From positions 1 through 15,333 of the forward strand of contig URXR01000026.1 of the NCBI GenBank assembly GCA_900551925.1: a stretch of DNA of 15,333 nt, read 5' to 3'. The stretch comes from an uncultured Mycoplasmatota bacterium (GTDB taxonomy: Bacteria > Bacillota_I > Bacilli_A > RF39 > UBA660). A program made the translations under genes and the position numbers. Below the pieces are notes generated by a model. That model was not told where the DNA came from and did no database searches. It saw only the letters and a list, made by a program, of their open reading frames with translations. Below, one piece after another: positions 1-6,696 of this stretch (positions are counted from its first letter, which is position 1; the number at the start of each line of letters is the position of its first letter).

Positions 1-70
1 TATATCGGAATCTTTTTTATTAATGATAAGGTATCTTTTTAAAAAAGGATTAACAAAGAATAAAAAAATG
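1..70. other. Intergenic start of window, no gene seen
   Basis: AT-rich DNA with T and A runs around 10-20 and 40-50 that could be the tail of a terminator for a gene left of the window. No ORF with a ribosome binding site is visible. Confidence 0.4.
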
Positions 71-99
71 TTGACTTATATAAAAAACTATGTTATATT
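71..99 (+). promoter_or_regulatory. Sigma-A promoter of the GNAT leader
   Basis: TTGACT at 71-76 and TATATT at 94-99 with a 17-bp spacer, close to the housekeeping consensus. Transcription would start near 105, giving an untranslated leader of about 130 nt before the first GNAT gene. That is long for this window, where other leaders are about 15-60 nt, and fits the attenuator described next. Confidence 0.8.
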
Positions 100-124
100 G
101 CTAGTGTGAGGAAATATAAGCCTT

Positions 125-163
125 ATGGTGAGCTATTTCAGGTTTTTAGCCTACACATATTAA
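125..163 (+). CDS. Putative 12-residue regulatory leader peptide
   Basis: ATG at 125 opens a 12-codon ORF, MVSYFRFLAYTY, ending in TAA at 161-163. A GAGG at 108-111 could serve as ribosome binding site, with a rather long 13-nt spacing. The peptide is aromatic-rich (Y, F, F, Y, Y). It lies between the promoter and the terminator at 172-200, and its codons overlap the RNA segments that form the alternative pairings. This is the arrangement of leader peptides whose ribosome stalling, often caused by ribosome-targeting antibiotics, controls a downstream resistance gene. The role is inferred from position. A chance short ORF is possible, but the position is good. Confidence 0.55.
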   Translation: MVSYFRFLAYTY

Positions 164-171
164 GTTATGGA

Positions 172-206
172 GTCACAGACTATTTTGTTTGTGGCTTTTT
201 CTATTT
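172..206 (+). terminator. Intrinsic terminator inside the GNAT leader
   Basis: GTCACAGAC at 172-180 pairs over nine positions (with G-U pairs) with GTTTGTGGC at 187-195. TTTTTCTATTT follows. It sits after the promoter and before the first GNAT ribosome binding site (221-227), so it would abort the transcript unless an alternative leader fold disrupts it. Confidence 0.75.
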
Positions 207-234
207 CACACAAACAAGGAAAGGAGGATAAAAT

Positions 235-807
235 ATGTTAAAATTAGTTAAACCTACTAAGGAATATGAGCAAGAAGCTAAAGAGTATATTGCTGAGTTT
301 TATCAATTTAATTCTAAAATACATGGTGTTGGAAGTTTAGATAAATATCTAAAAAATTCTAATTATGATGAATGGTTAAATTATATTAAACAAATGGAAA
401 TTAAAGAAATGCCTAATTTAGTAAGAGCTTCTACTTATTTTTTAGTTGATGAGAAAAATAATCAGATATTAGGTATGTCTAATATTAGACATAGTTTAAA
501 TGATTTTCTTTATATGTTTGGAGGACATATTGGTTATTCTATTAGGCCTTTAGAAAGAAGAAAAGGTTATGCTAAAATATTATTATATCTTTCTTTAGAG
601 GTTGCTAATAGTTTAGGAATAGAAAAGGTTTTAATAACTAGTGATGATGATAATTTTGGTTCTTTTAAAACTATTGAAGCACTTGGAGGAGTCTTAGAAA
701 ATAAGATAGAGGAAGATGATGGGACTTTAGTTAGAAGATATTTTTTAGATGTTCATGATTCTTTAGAAAAAAATAAAGAAAAATATAATGTAATGATAAG
801 GAGGTAA
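235..807 (+). CDS. GNAT family N-acetyltransferase (COG3981-like)
   Basis: A cytoplasmic acetyl-CoA-dependent N-acetyltransferase; the substrate cannot be read from sequence. The acetyl-CoA loop is RRKGYA at residues 108-113, after the beta strand HIGYSIRP, and is followed by helix AKILLYLSLEVA and the strand KVLITSDDDN. The motif pattern (IRPLERRKGYA, then TIEALGGVLEN) is that of predicted acetyltransferases of the COG3981 type, and 190 residues is slightly long for them. The start is fixed by AAGGAGG at 221-227. It is the first gene of a two-gene operon behind a leader peptide and attenuator, so an inducible drug- or metabolite-modifying role is possible but not shown. The ORF is intact. 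Confidence 0.85.
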   Translation: MLKLVKPTKEYEQEAKEYIAEFYQFNSKIHGVGSLDKYLKNSNYDEWLNYIKQMEIKEMPNLVRASTYFLVDEKNNQILGMSNIRHSLNDFLYMFGGHIGYSIRPLERRKGYAKILLYLSLEVANSLGIEKVLITSDDDNFGSFKTIEALGGVLENKIEEDDGTLVRRYFLDVHDSLEKNKEKYNVMIRR

Positions 808-811
808 TTCT

Positions 812-1351
812 ATGAAATATTTTAGAAAAATAGAAGGAGAAAGATTATATCTTTCACCAGTTAATCTTGAAGACGTTTTACTTTATTGTAAGTGGTTAAA
901 TGATCCTAGTATTACAGATGGTATTAATAAGTCTAAAGATGTAATTACTACTGCAAATGAAATAGAATATCTTACTGAAGTAAGTAAAAAAGGTCAATAT
1001 CAATTTGCTATAGTTAATAGTAAGGATGATACGTTAATGGGAAATTGCGGATTTAACATGATAGATAATATTAATCAAAACGGTGAGGTTGGAATTTTTA
1101 TAGGAGAAGAAGGTCAAAGAGGAAAAGGCTATGGAAAGGAAGCTTTAAGGCTTTTACTTGATTATGGGTTTAATACTTTAAATCTTCATAATATTCGTTT
1201 GGGAGTTTATTCATTTAATGAAAGGGCTTTGGCTTGTTATAAAAAGGTAGGATTTAAAGAAATAGGAAGAATTAGAGAGGTTAGATATTTTAATGGAAAA
1301 AGATATGATTTAATACTTTTAGATATATTAAAAGATGAATTTTATAATTAA
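812..1351 (+). CDS. GNAT N-acetyltransferase, RimJ/RimL/SpeG type
   Basis: Second acetyltransferase of the pair, starting 4 nt after the first stop. Its ribosome binding site AAGGAGGT (798-805) lies in the last codons of the upstream gene, so the two are surely cotranscribed. The N-terminus (IEGERLYLSPVNLED, then KWLNDP) and the C-terminal block LHNIRLGVYSFNERALACYKK are typical of the Acetyltransf_3 group that includes RimL, SpeG and BltD. The acetyl-CoA loop is GQRGKGYGKEA at residues 101-111. Candidate substrates in this group are polyamines, amino-terminal residues and some antibiotics; the sequence does not decide. Length (179 residues) is normal. The two GNATs belong to different subfamilies and are not a recent duplication. 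Confidence 0.85.
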   Translation: MKYFRKIEGERLYLSPVNLEDVLLYCKWLNDPSITDGINKSKDVITTANEIEYLTEVSKKGQYQFAIVNSKDDTLMGNCGFNMIDNINQNGEVGIFIGEEGQRGKGYGKEALRLLLDYGFNTLNLHNIRLGVYSFNERALACYKKVGFKEIGRIREVRYFNGKRYDLILLDILKDEFYN

Positions 1352-1371
1352 TAGTTATTAATACTAATAAT

Positions 1372-1402
1372 AAAAATATATGATTTTGGTCATATATTTT
1401 TA
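1372..1402. terminator. Bidirectional terminator between convergent genes
   Basis: AAAAATATATGA at 1372-1383 pairs with TCATATATTTTTA at 1390-1402 around a TTTTGG loop. The flanking A and T runs serve both strands. The right arm contains the stop codon of the minus-strand flippase (1400-1402). Confidence 0.75.
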
Positions 1403-2692
1403 AGTTTTTAGAAGTTTTCTTAATTTTAGATATTGGTAAGTTGTAATAAATAAATATTGGAAAAAGATAGCAATTAATAAGGCATACATATGGATATTTA
1501 AATATAGAGCAAAAAATAAGATTATAGTTTTAATAATAATTCCAATTAAACTAGAAGTCATTACTAATTTGGCTTTATCCATAGCTTGTAAGGTAGAAAT
1601 AATTGGTCCTTGGATATAAGTTAGTAAAAAGATAGGGGCTGCTACTATTAGGTAATTACTACTTGAAGAGTCATTAAACATTATTTCTAGTGATTCTTTA
1701 GGAAATATCATAAAGATTATAGTGAAAATTATACCTATTATAAGGGAAAAGGCGATAGCTTGATTAAGTTTTCGTTTAATAGCTTTTTTAAAATTTAAGG
1801 CGTTATATTTTGAGATAGTAGGTAAAAGAGCATTAGCTACGGCACCACTTAAGAATTGAGGAAGCATAACCATTGGAAAAACAAAGCCTGATATCATACC
1901 ATATTCTTTAGTAATGTAATCATTGCTGTAACCAATACTTAGTAAAACGAAAGTTATAATTATAGGCTCTAAAAAACCTCCGATAGAATTTATTATTCTT
2001 CCGGCAGTGGTAGGAATAGAGACTGAAAAAATATCTTGAACATTGGTGTGATCGGGTTTTAAATCGTGTTTGGTAATTTTAACGTTTTTAGGGATGAAGA
2101 ATAATAAAATAACGATAGATAATAGTTCACTTACAACATTAAATAGTATTAGACCAGTAACTGCAGCGATAAGGCCAAATTTTAAAAGATAAGGAGTAAT
2201 TATAATAGTCATAGCTAGTCTTATTATTTGTTCAAATAAGTTAGAGGTTACATGAGGAATCATTTTTTCTTTACCAAAAAAATATCCTCTGATAATACTA
2301 GATAAAGTAATAAAAGGGAGAGTTACAGACATGGCTAGAATTGGATAATAGAGTTTAGAATTTTGAAGAAGGGTGTTTGCTATAAAATGTGAGGAAAAAA
2401 TTAAAATAGTGATAATAATTATATTAAAGAAAAGAGCAATAGGAATAATACCTAGAACAACATTTTTATTATTTCTAGTATTTTCAGATACTAATTTAGA
2501 GATAGCTACAGGAAGTGATAGAGTGGCAATAGTTATAAATAAACTATAAGTTGGCATAACTAACATATAAAGACCAATTCCAGTTACTCCGACTACTCTA
2601 GTAGTAACAATTCTGATTAACATGCCTAAAATTTTAGTTAATAGTCCTCCGATAATAAGAATGATTGTTGATTTGATAAACTTTTCTTTCAT
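1400..2692 (-). CDS. SpoVB/MATE-type polysaccharide (lipid II) flippase
   Basis: A multi-pass membrane protein of the MOP (MATE/MurJ/SpoVB) superfamily, probably exporting a lipid-linked wall or polysaccharide precursor. The N-terminus, with an early membrane helix, LTKILGMLIRI, GVTGIGLYMLVMPTYSLF and LSLPVAISKLVSE, matches the conserved first two helices of SpoVB-like proteins. About twelve hydrophobic segments are visible. At 430 residues it is shorter than typical SpoVB (about 500 or more), so terminal helices may be missing. I see no ribosome binding site before the ATG: the 16 nt upstream are AT-only except for single G and C bases. A terminator of the upstream minus-strand gene ends just before it. 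Substrate and sporulation role are unproven. Confidence 0.8.
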   Translation of the reverse strand: MKEKFIKSTIILIIGGLLTKILGMLIRIVTTRVVGVTGIGLYMLVMPTYSLFITIATLSLPVAISKLVSENTRNNKNVVLGIIPIALFFNIIIITILIFSSHFIANTLLQNSKLYYPILAMSVTLPFITLSSIIRGYFFGKEKMIPHVTSNLFEQIIRLAMTIIITPYLLKFGLIAAVTGLILFNVVSELLSIVILLFFIPKNVKITKHDLKPDHTNVQDIFSVSIPTTAGRIINSIGGFLEPIIITFVLLSIGYSNDYITKEYGMISGFVFPMVMLPQFLSGAVANALLPTISKYNALNFKKAIKRKLNQAIAFSLIIGIIFTIIFMIFPKESLEIMFNDSSSSNYLIVAAPIFLLTYIQGPIISTLQAMDKAKLVMTSSLIGIIIKTIILFFALYLNIHMYALLIAIFFQYLFITTYQYLKLRKLLKT

Positions 2693-2708
2693 AGTTTAAG
2701 TTTATGAC

Positions 2709-2739
2709 AAAAAAAAGAGTAAATGATTAAGTCATTTAC
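2709..2739 (-). terminator. Terminator of the coiled-coil protein gene
   Basis: Read on the minus strand, GTAAATGA (2739-2732) pairs with TCATTTAC (2726-2719) around CTTAA, then TC and eight T (2716-2709). It overlaps the TAA stop at 2736-2738 and lies 17 nt before the flippase start. Confidence 0.8.
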
Positions 2740-3893
2740 CCTAAAATTTGTCTTATTTTAGCTTCTTTTTCTTGGTATTCGTTATTAGTTTCTTTTAATG
2801 TTTGATTTTCTTCTGTTAATTTTTCATTATTAGCATTTATTTTTTCAATTAGAGCATCTTTTTCTTCTATTTCTTTTTTAGAGTTTCTAAGTTCTAAAAT
2901 CAAATCTTTATAATGAGATTCAGCATTAATATTAGTACTTTGCTCATCATCATTAGTAGTTAAACTGTTATTATGGCTACTTATTAAATTAAGTAGGCTT
3001 TCATCTAAATTTCCAAATTCATTTTCTAATTTTGTAGCATCAATGAAATCTTTTCTATTAATAGCATCGGTTATAGTCATTACAATTTCAAAAATCTTTT
3101 TCTTTTCTTCGTATAGATTGCTAACTTTTGAAATATGAAAGATACTTTCATCGTTAGTAGTAACTGCACAATTGTAATTATCAGCATATCTATTTAAAGT
3201 TTTAAGTTTTGTTAACTTTTCTTTATTATTATAGAAAAACTTTTGTCTAGCAATCGTGCCATCAGCATTTAAAAAGTTTTTTTGTAATAGTTTTACAGAA
3301 GTAAGTGATTGATTAGTTAAAAGTTGACTTAAAAATTTATGATACTCTTCACTATACTCATCATATTCTAAGTTCGTAATGGGACTATATAAACCATTGT
3401 CATTTTGTTTTAATCCTATGATACTTATGGCATTATCTTTTTTATAGGCAATATAATACTCACCATCTAGTTTTTGGTTTCCACTTGCATAGTTTTTATC
3501 ACTTTGATATTTAACGATAAATTCAATATCAAAAATGTTGATGTTACAAATATTTTGAAAGTTATTTAATTTTTGATCAATGTAATCAGAAAAAACATTA
3601 GTTTTACGCATGTGACCATTTGTAAATTGATTATATAAATGATTAGGATTATCAATTATAGATTGTAAAATTTCAATAGAACTACCTTTATATAAACCAG
3701 TACTTCGCAAAAAGTTAATGTTTATTCCTAGAAGATGAGGAAGACAATTTAAATCATAATCTATTTCTATCATTTCTCCATTTGATAGGTACATTTTGTA
3801 TCGGTTGAAATCAATTTCTTTATTTTTAAACCAATTTAAACAATTTTCGATTTTATCGATTAATTCGCAATATTCTTCTATGTTTTTAAACAT
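2736..3893 (-). CDS. Unrecognised protein, possible PBECR4-like N-domain and C-terminal coiled coil
   Basis: Function unknown. The N-terminal part contains a strand-rich block with NGEMIEIDYD and LPHLLGI (residues 38-57). The pairing of a dg-x-i-x-l/i strand with a HLLGI motif resembles phage/mobile-element BECR-fold nuclease domains (PBECR4 type), but I hold this loosely. The middle is polar and strand-rich (DGEYYIAYK, ISIIGL). The last 60 or so residues are a heptad-rich coiled coil (KKEIEEKDALIEKI, NNEKLTEENQTLKE), suggesting oligomerisation or partner binding. There is no signal peptide or membrane helix, so it is cytoplasmic. A GGGGGG ribosome binding site (3901-3906) supports the start. 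It has its own promoter and terminator, so it is a single-gene unit. Confidence 0.5.
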   Translation of the reverse strand: MFKNIEEYCELIDKIENCLNWFKNKEIDFNRYKMYLSNGEMIEIDYDLNCLPHLLGININFLRSTGLYKGSSIEILQSIIDNPNHLYNQFTNGHMRKTNVFSDYIDQKLNNFQNICNINIFDIEFIVKYQSDKNYASGNQKLDGEYYIAYKKDNAISIIGLKQNDNGLYSPITNLEYDEYSEEYHKFLSQLLTNQSLTSVKLLQKNFLNADGTIARQKFFYNNKEKLTKLKTLNRYADNYNCAVTTNDESIFHISKVSNLYEEKKKIFEIVMTITDAINRKDFIDATKLENEFGNLDESLLNLISSHNNSLTTNDDEQSTNINAESHYKDLILELRNSKKEIEEKDALIEKINANNEKLTEENQTLKETNNEYQEKEAKIRQILG

Positions 3894-3923
3894 GAAAATA
3901 CCCCCCTTTTTTAAAACGATAAG

Positions 3924-3952
3924 ATTATAACATATTTTTAGGAAAAAGTCAA
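3924..3952 (-). promoter_or_regulatory. Sigma-A promoter of the coiled-coil gene
   Basis: On the minus strand TTGACT (3952-3947) and TATAAT (3929-3924) have a 17-bp spacer, and TGT precedes the -10. It overlaps the opposite promoter for queA. Confidence 0.85.
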
Positions 3953-3958
3953 ATATTG

Positions 3959-3967
3959 TGATATAAT
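3959..3967 (+). promoter_or_regulatory. Extended -10 promoter of the queA operon
   Basis: TGATATAAT at 3959-3967 is an extended -10 with no good -35. The start site would be near 3974, giving a leader of only about 16 nt, too short for a preQ1 riboswitch. Confidence 0.7.
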
Positions 3968-3989
3968 AGAGAAGAAAACGGTGATAAAT

Positions 3990-5045
3990 ATGAAAACAGA
4001 TGATTTTGATTATGAACTTGATGAAAGTTTAATAGCGCAGACTCCTCTTTTAAATAGAGATGATTCTAGATTAATGTTAGTAGATAAAAAGGTAGGTTTT
4101 TATAAACATGAAGAGTTTAAAAATATTATCAATTATTTACATGAAGGAGATGTTTTAGTTCTTAATAATACTAGGGTTATTCCTGCTAGGATAATTGGTA
4201 AAAAGAAAACAACAGGGGCGGTTATTGAACTTCTTATTTTAGAAGAGAACGATGGTAAGCATAAGTGTTTGGTTAAACCGGCTAGAAGAATCAAAGAAGG
4301 AGATACTATTGTTTTTGGAGAAGGGCTTTTAGAGGCTACTTGCTTGGAAAGTTTAGATGAGGGTATCAAGATATTTAAATTTGCATATGAAGGTATCTTG
4401 TTAGAGGTTTTGGAAAAGTTAGGAACTATGCCACTTCCTCCATATATTCATGAAAAGTTAAAAGATAAGGAAAGGTATCAGACAGTTTATTCTAAAGTAA
4501 ATGGCTCTAGTGCTGCTCCTACAGCGGGTCTTCATTTTACAAAAGATCTTTTAAGAAAAATAGAAGCTAAAGGAGTAGAAGTTTTATATGTTACCTTGCA
4601 TGTAGGACTTGGGACTTTTAGACCTGTTAAAGTTGATGATGTTAAAAATCATAAAATGCATAGTGAGTACTATAAAATAAGTAAAGAAGTATGTGATAGA
4701 TTAAATTTAGCTAAAAAAGAAAATAGAAAAATAATAAGTGTTGGTACTACTACAACAAGGGTTCTAGAGACAGTAATGCATAAATATGGCATGTTTAAAG
4801 AGGATGAGGGTTATACTGATATTTTTATATACCCAGGGTTTAAATTTAAAGCTATCGATAGTTTAATAACTAATTTTCATCTTCCTAAGTCAACTCTTGT
4901 AATGCTTGTTAGTGCTCTTGCTGGAAAAGACAATATTTTAAATGCCTATAAAATAGCGACAGAAGAAAAATATAGGTTTTTCTCTTTTGGAGATTCAATG
5001 ATGATAGATGATTTTAAGAAAGAAATGAGGGATAGAGATGTTTAA
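3990..5045 (+). CDS. queA: S-adenosylmethionine:tRNA ribosyltransferase-isomerase
   Basis: QueA moves the ribosyl part of S-adenosylmethionine onto preQ1 in tRNA (position 34), forming epoxyqueuosine. The family blocks are all present in order: MKTDDFDYELDESLIAQ at the N-terminus, LNNTRVIPARI, GSSAAPTAGLHFT, HVGLGTFRPV, VGTTTTRVLE, TDIFIYPGFKFKAIDSLITN, and RFFSFGDSMM at the end. I choose ATG at 3990, not GTG at 3981, because homologues begin with MKT-x-DFDY and because GGTGAT at 3980-3985 gives a proper ribosome binding site. Length is 351 residues, near the usual 340-350. It overlaps the next gene by 8 nt and is followed by tgt, its pathway predecessor. Confidence 0.96.
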   Translation: MKTDDFDYELDESLIAQTPLLNRDDSRLMLVDKKVGFYKHEEFKNIINYLHEGDVLVLNNTRVIPARIIGKKKTTGAVIELLILEENDGKHKCLVKPARRIKEGDTIVFGEGLLEATCLESLDEGIKIFKFAYEGILLEVLEKLGTMPLPPYIHEKLKDKERYQTVYSKVNGSSAAPTAGLHFTKDLLRKIEAKGVEVLYVTLHVGLGTFRPVKVDDVKNHKMHSEYYKISKEVCDRLNLAKKENRKIISVGTTTTRVLETVMHKYGMFKEDEGYTDIFIYPGFKFKAIDSLITNFHLPKSTLVMLVSALAGKDNILNAYKIATEEKYRFFSFGDSMMIDDFKKEMRDRDV

Positions 5046-5535
5046 AGAAATAGAGTATAAGGAAATACAAGAAAATTTAGAGGAAAAATTAAAAAATGAA
5101 TGGGCACTTGTTACTGCAGGAAGTCCTGATGAGTTTAATATGATGACTATTTCGTGGGGAGCATTCGGAACTTTATGGAATGATGATATGGCTACTATTT
5201 ATATTAGAGGTAGTCGTCATACTATTAATTATTTAGAAAAAGAAGATTATTTTACAATTAGTTTCTATGGTAAAGAATATAGAAAAGCTCTTGGTATCTG
5301 TGGCTCAAAAAGTGGTAAGGACACTAATAAGTTAGAAATGATAGGATTTAGTCCTTTATATGATAAAGCTCCTTACTTTGAAGAAGCTAATATAGTTTTA
5401 GTTTGTCGTAAAGTAGCTAAAACTGATTTTAAAAACTCTGTAATATATGATGAGAATATAGTTCAAAATAATTATAAAGATGATGATTTTCATATTATGT
5501 ATAATGGAGTAATTGAAAAAGTTTTAGTAAAATGA
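5038..5535 (+). CDS. Flavin reductase/flavoredoxin-like FMN-binding protein
   Basis: A split-barrel FMN-binding protein of the flavin reductase-like family (COG1853). Supporting blocks are WALVTAGSPDEFNMMTISWGAFG at residues 22-44, the typical N-terminal FMN-site region, then a DYFTISFYGKEYRKALGICGSKSGKD block (residues 69-94) characteristic of the clostridial-type members. It is cytoplasmic and 165 residues long, as expected. It starts 8 nt inside queA (ATG 5038, queA stop 5043-5045), so the two are translationally coupled, and tgt follows after 13 nt. Its place between two queuosine enzymes suggests a redox role in that operon, but the family has many roles and this is inference. Confidence 0.85.
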   Translation: MFKEIEYKEIQENLEEKLKNEWALVTAGSPDEFNMMTISWGAFGTLWNDDMATIYIRGSRHTINYLEKEDYFTISFYGKEYRKALGICGSKSGKDTNKLEMIGFSPLYDKAPYFEEANIVLVCRKVAKTDFKNSVIYDENIVQNNYKDDDFHIMYNGVIEKVLVK

Positions 5536-5548
5536 TAAGAGGTATTAT

Positions 5549-6661
5549 ATGACAAAAATTAAGTATAGTTTAATAAAAGAATGTGAAAAAGCAAGACTTG
5601 GAAAGATAGAAACTAAGTATGGTGAGTATGAAACTCCAATGTTTATGGCTGTAGGTACTAGGGCAACAGTAAAGACTTTAGCACCAGAAGAACTTTATGA
5701 AGCTGGATGTGGGATAATTCTTGGTAATACTTATCATTTATGGCTTAGACCAGGAGAGAATATAGTAAAAAAAGCTGGAGGACTTAGTAAGTTTATGAAT
5801 TATAAGGGTCCAATTCTTACGGATTCTGGAGGATATCAAGTATTTTCGCTGGCTAAACCTAAAGATATAAGTGAAGAAGGAGTTAAATTTAAAAGTCATA
5901 TCGATGGGTCTAATTTATTTTTAACTCCAGAGAAGAGTATTGAAATACAAAATAAATTAGGTAGTGATATTGCTATGAGTTTTGATGAGTGCCCTCCGGC
6001 TAGTGCTAGTTATGAATATATGAAAAATAGTGTTGAAAGAACAGTTAGATGGGCTAAGCGTGGCAAAGAAGTTCATAATAATGATGAACAATGTTTATTT
6101 GGAATAGTTCAAGGCGGAGCTTATAAGGATCTTAGAAAATATTCTGCTATAGAAACTGTTAAGTTAGATTTTGATGGTTATAGCATTGGAGGAGTTGCTA
6201 ATGATGGGGAATCGAAAGAGGATATGTATTTAGCAATTGATTATTCAGTTCCATATCTTCCAAAAGATAAATTAAGATATTTGATGGGAGTTGGAGATCC
6301 TATTGATATTTTAGAAGCAGTAGAACGTGGTGTTGATATTTTTGACTGCGTGCTTCCGACAAGATTAGCAAGACATGGAAATGCTTTTACTAGAAGTGGT
6401 AAGATTAATATTAAAAATGCTAAATATAAAGAAGATTTTTCTAGACTTGAGGATGGGTGTGATTGCTATACATGTAAAAATTATACCAAAGCTTATATTA
6501 GACATCTTATAACAGTGGGGGAAACTTTTGGACAAAGACTTTTATCAATTCATAATATTAGATTTTTAGTAAAGCTTACTGAAGAAGTAAGAGAGGCTAT
6601 AAGAAATGATAGATTTTTAGAATATAAAGAAGAATTTATAAAAAAATATCAAAAAAAATAA
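5549..6661 (+). CDS. tgt: tRNA-guanine transglycosylase
   Basis: Exchanges guanine 34 of GUN-anticodon tRNAs for a 7-deazaguanine base (preQ1 in most bacteria). Visible active-site features are D92 in TDSGGYQVFS, D145 in SFDECPP, the nucleophile D266 in FDCVLPTR, and zinc ligands C304, C306, C309 and H335. These last residues have the same spacing as in the Zymomonas enzyme. The length (370) is normal and the RBS AGAGGT precedes the ATG. The substrate-recognition loop reads GGVANDGESKED at residues 214-225, one residue longer than the usual GG(L)(A/S)VGE, and lacks the valine that normally sets preQ1 specificity. The gene follows queA and the flavin reductase-like gene in one operon. Confidence 0.95.
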   Translation: MTKIKYSLIKECEKARLGKIETKYGEYETPMFMAVGTRATVKTLAPEELYEAGCGIILGNTYHLWLRPGENIVKKAGGLSKFMNYKGPILTDSGGYQVFSLAKPKDISEEGVKFKSHIDGSNLFLTPEKSIEIQNKLGSDIAMSFDECPPASASYEYMKNSVERTVRWAKRGKEVHNNDEQCLFGIVQGGAYKDLRKYSAIETVKLDFDGYSIGGVANDGESKEDMYLAIDYSVPYLPKDKLRYLMGVGDPIDILEAVERGVDIFDCVLPTRLARHGNAFTRSGKINIKNAKYKEDFSRLEDGCDCYTCKNYTKAYIRHLITVGETFGQRLLSIHNIRFLVKLTEEVREAIRNDRFLEYKEEFIKKYQKK

Positions 6662-6667
6662 ATTTTG

Positions 6668-6676
6668 TGATAGAAT
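6668..6676 (+). promoter_or_regulatory. Possible internal promoter before proS
   Basis: TGATAGAAT at 6668-6676 is an extended -10-like element in the 35-bp tgt-proS gap, without a recognisable -35. It resembles the TGATATAAT before queA. It may give proS extra transcription; readthrough from tgt is likely too. Confidence 0.3.
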
Positions 6677-6696
6677 TTAAATGAGGATGTGATAGT

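Larger units (their letters stand above)
104..211 (+). promoter_or_regulatory. Putative transcription-attenuation leader RNA
   Basis: The leader holds several overlapping pairings. The 5' segment 105-111 (TGTGAGG) pairs with 150-157 (CCTACACA, one bulged A). Segment 111-116 (GAAATA) pairs with 134-139 (TATTTC). The same 5' end, 104-116, can instead pair with 202-211 (TATTTCACAC) around a terminator hairpin at 172-195. Terminator bases 190-195 can also pair with 149-155 at the end of the leader ORF. Alternative folds plus a short ORF and a terminator are the hallmarks of ribosome-controlled attenuation. I do not recognise a known riboswitch class. Pairings were found by eye, so their energies are unknown. 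Confidence 0.6.

Noticed and set aside
3981..3989. GTG start for queA at 3981
   Set aside because: Homologues start with MKT-x-DFDY and the GGTGAT ribosome binding site would overlap the GTG; ATG at 3990 is better.
3961..3990. preQ1 riboswitch before queA
   Set aside because: The leader is only about 16 nt, too short for a preQ1 aptamer.
4133..4369. Minus-strand 78-residue ORF inside queA
   Set aside because: It lies opposite a clear queA coding region, has no ribosome binding site and no recognisable domain.
6662..6696. T-box before proS
   Set aside because: The 35-nt gap cannot hold one.
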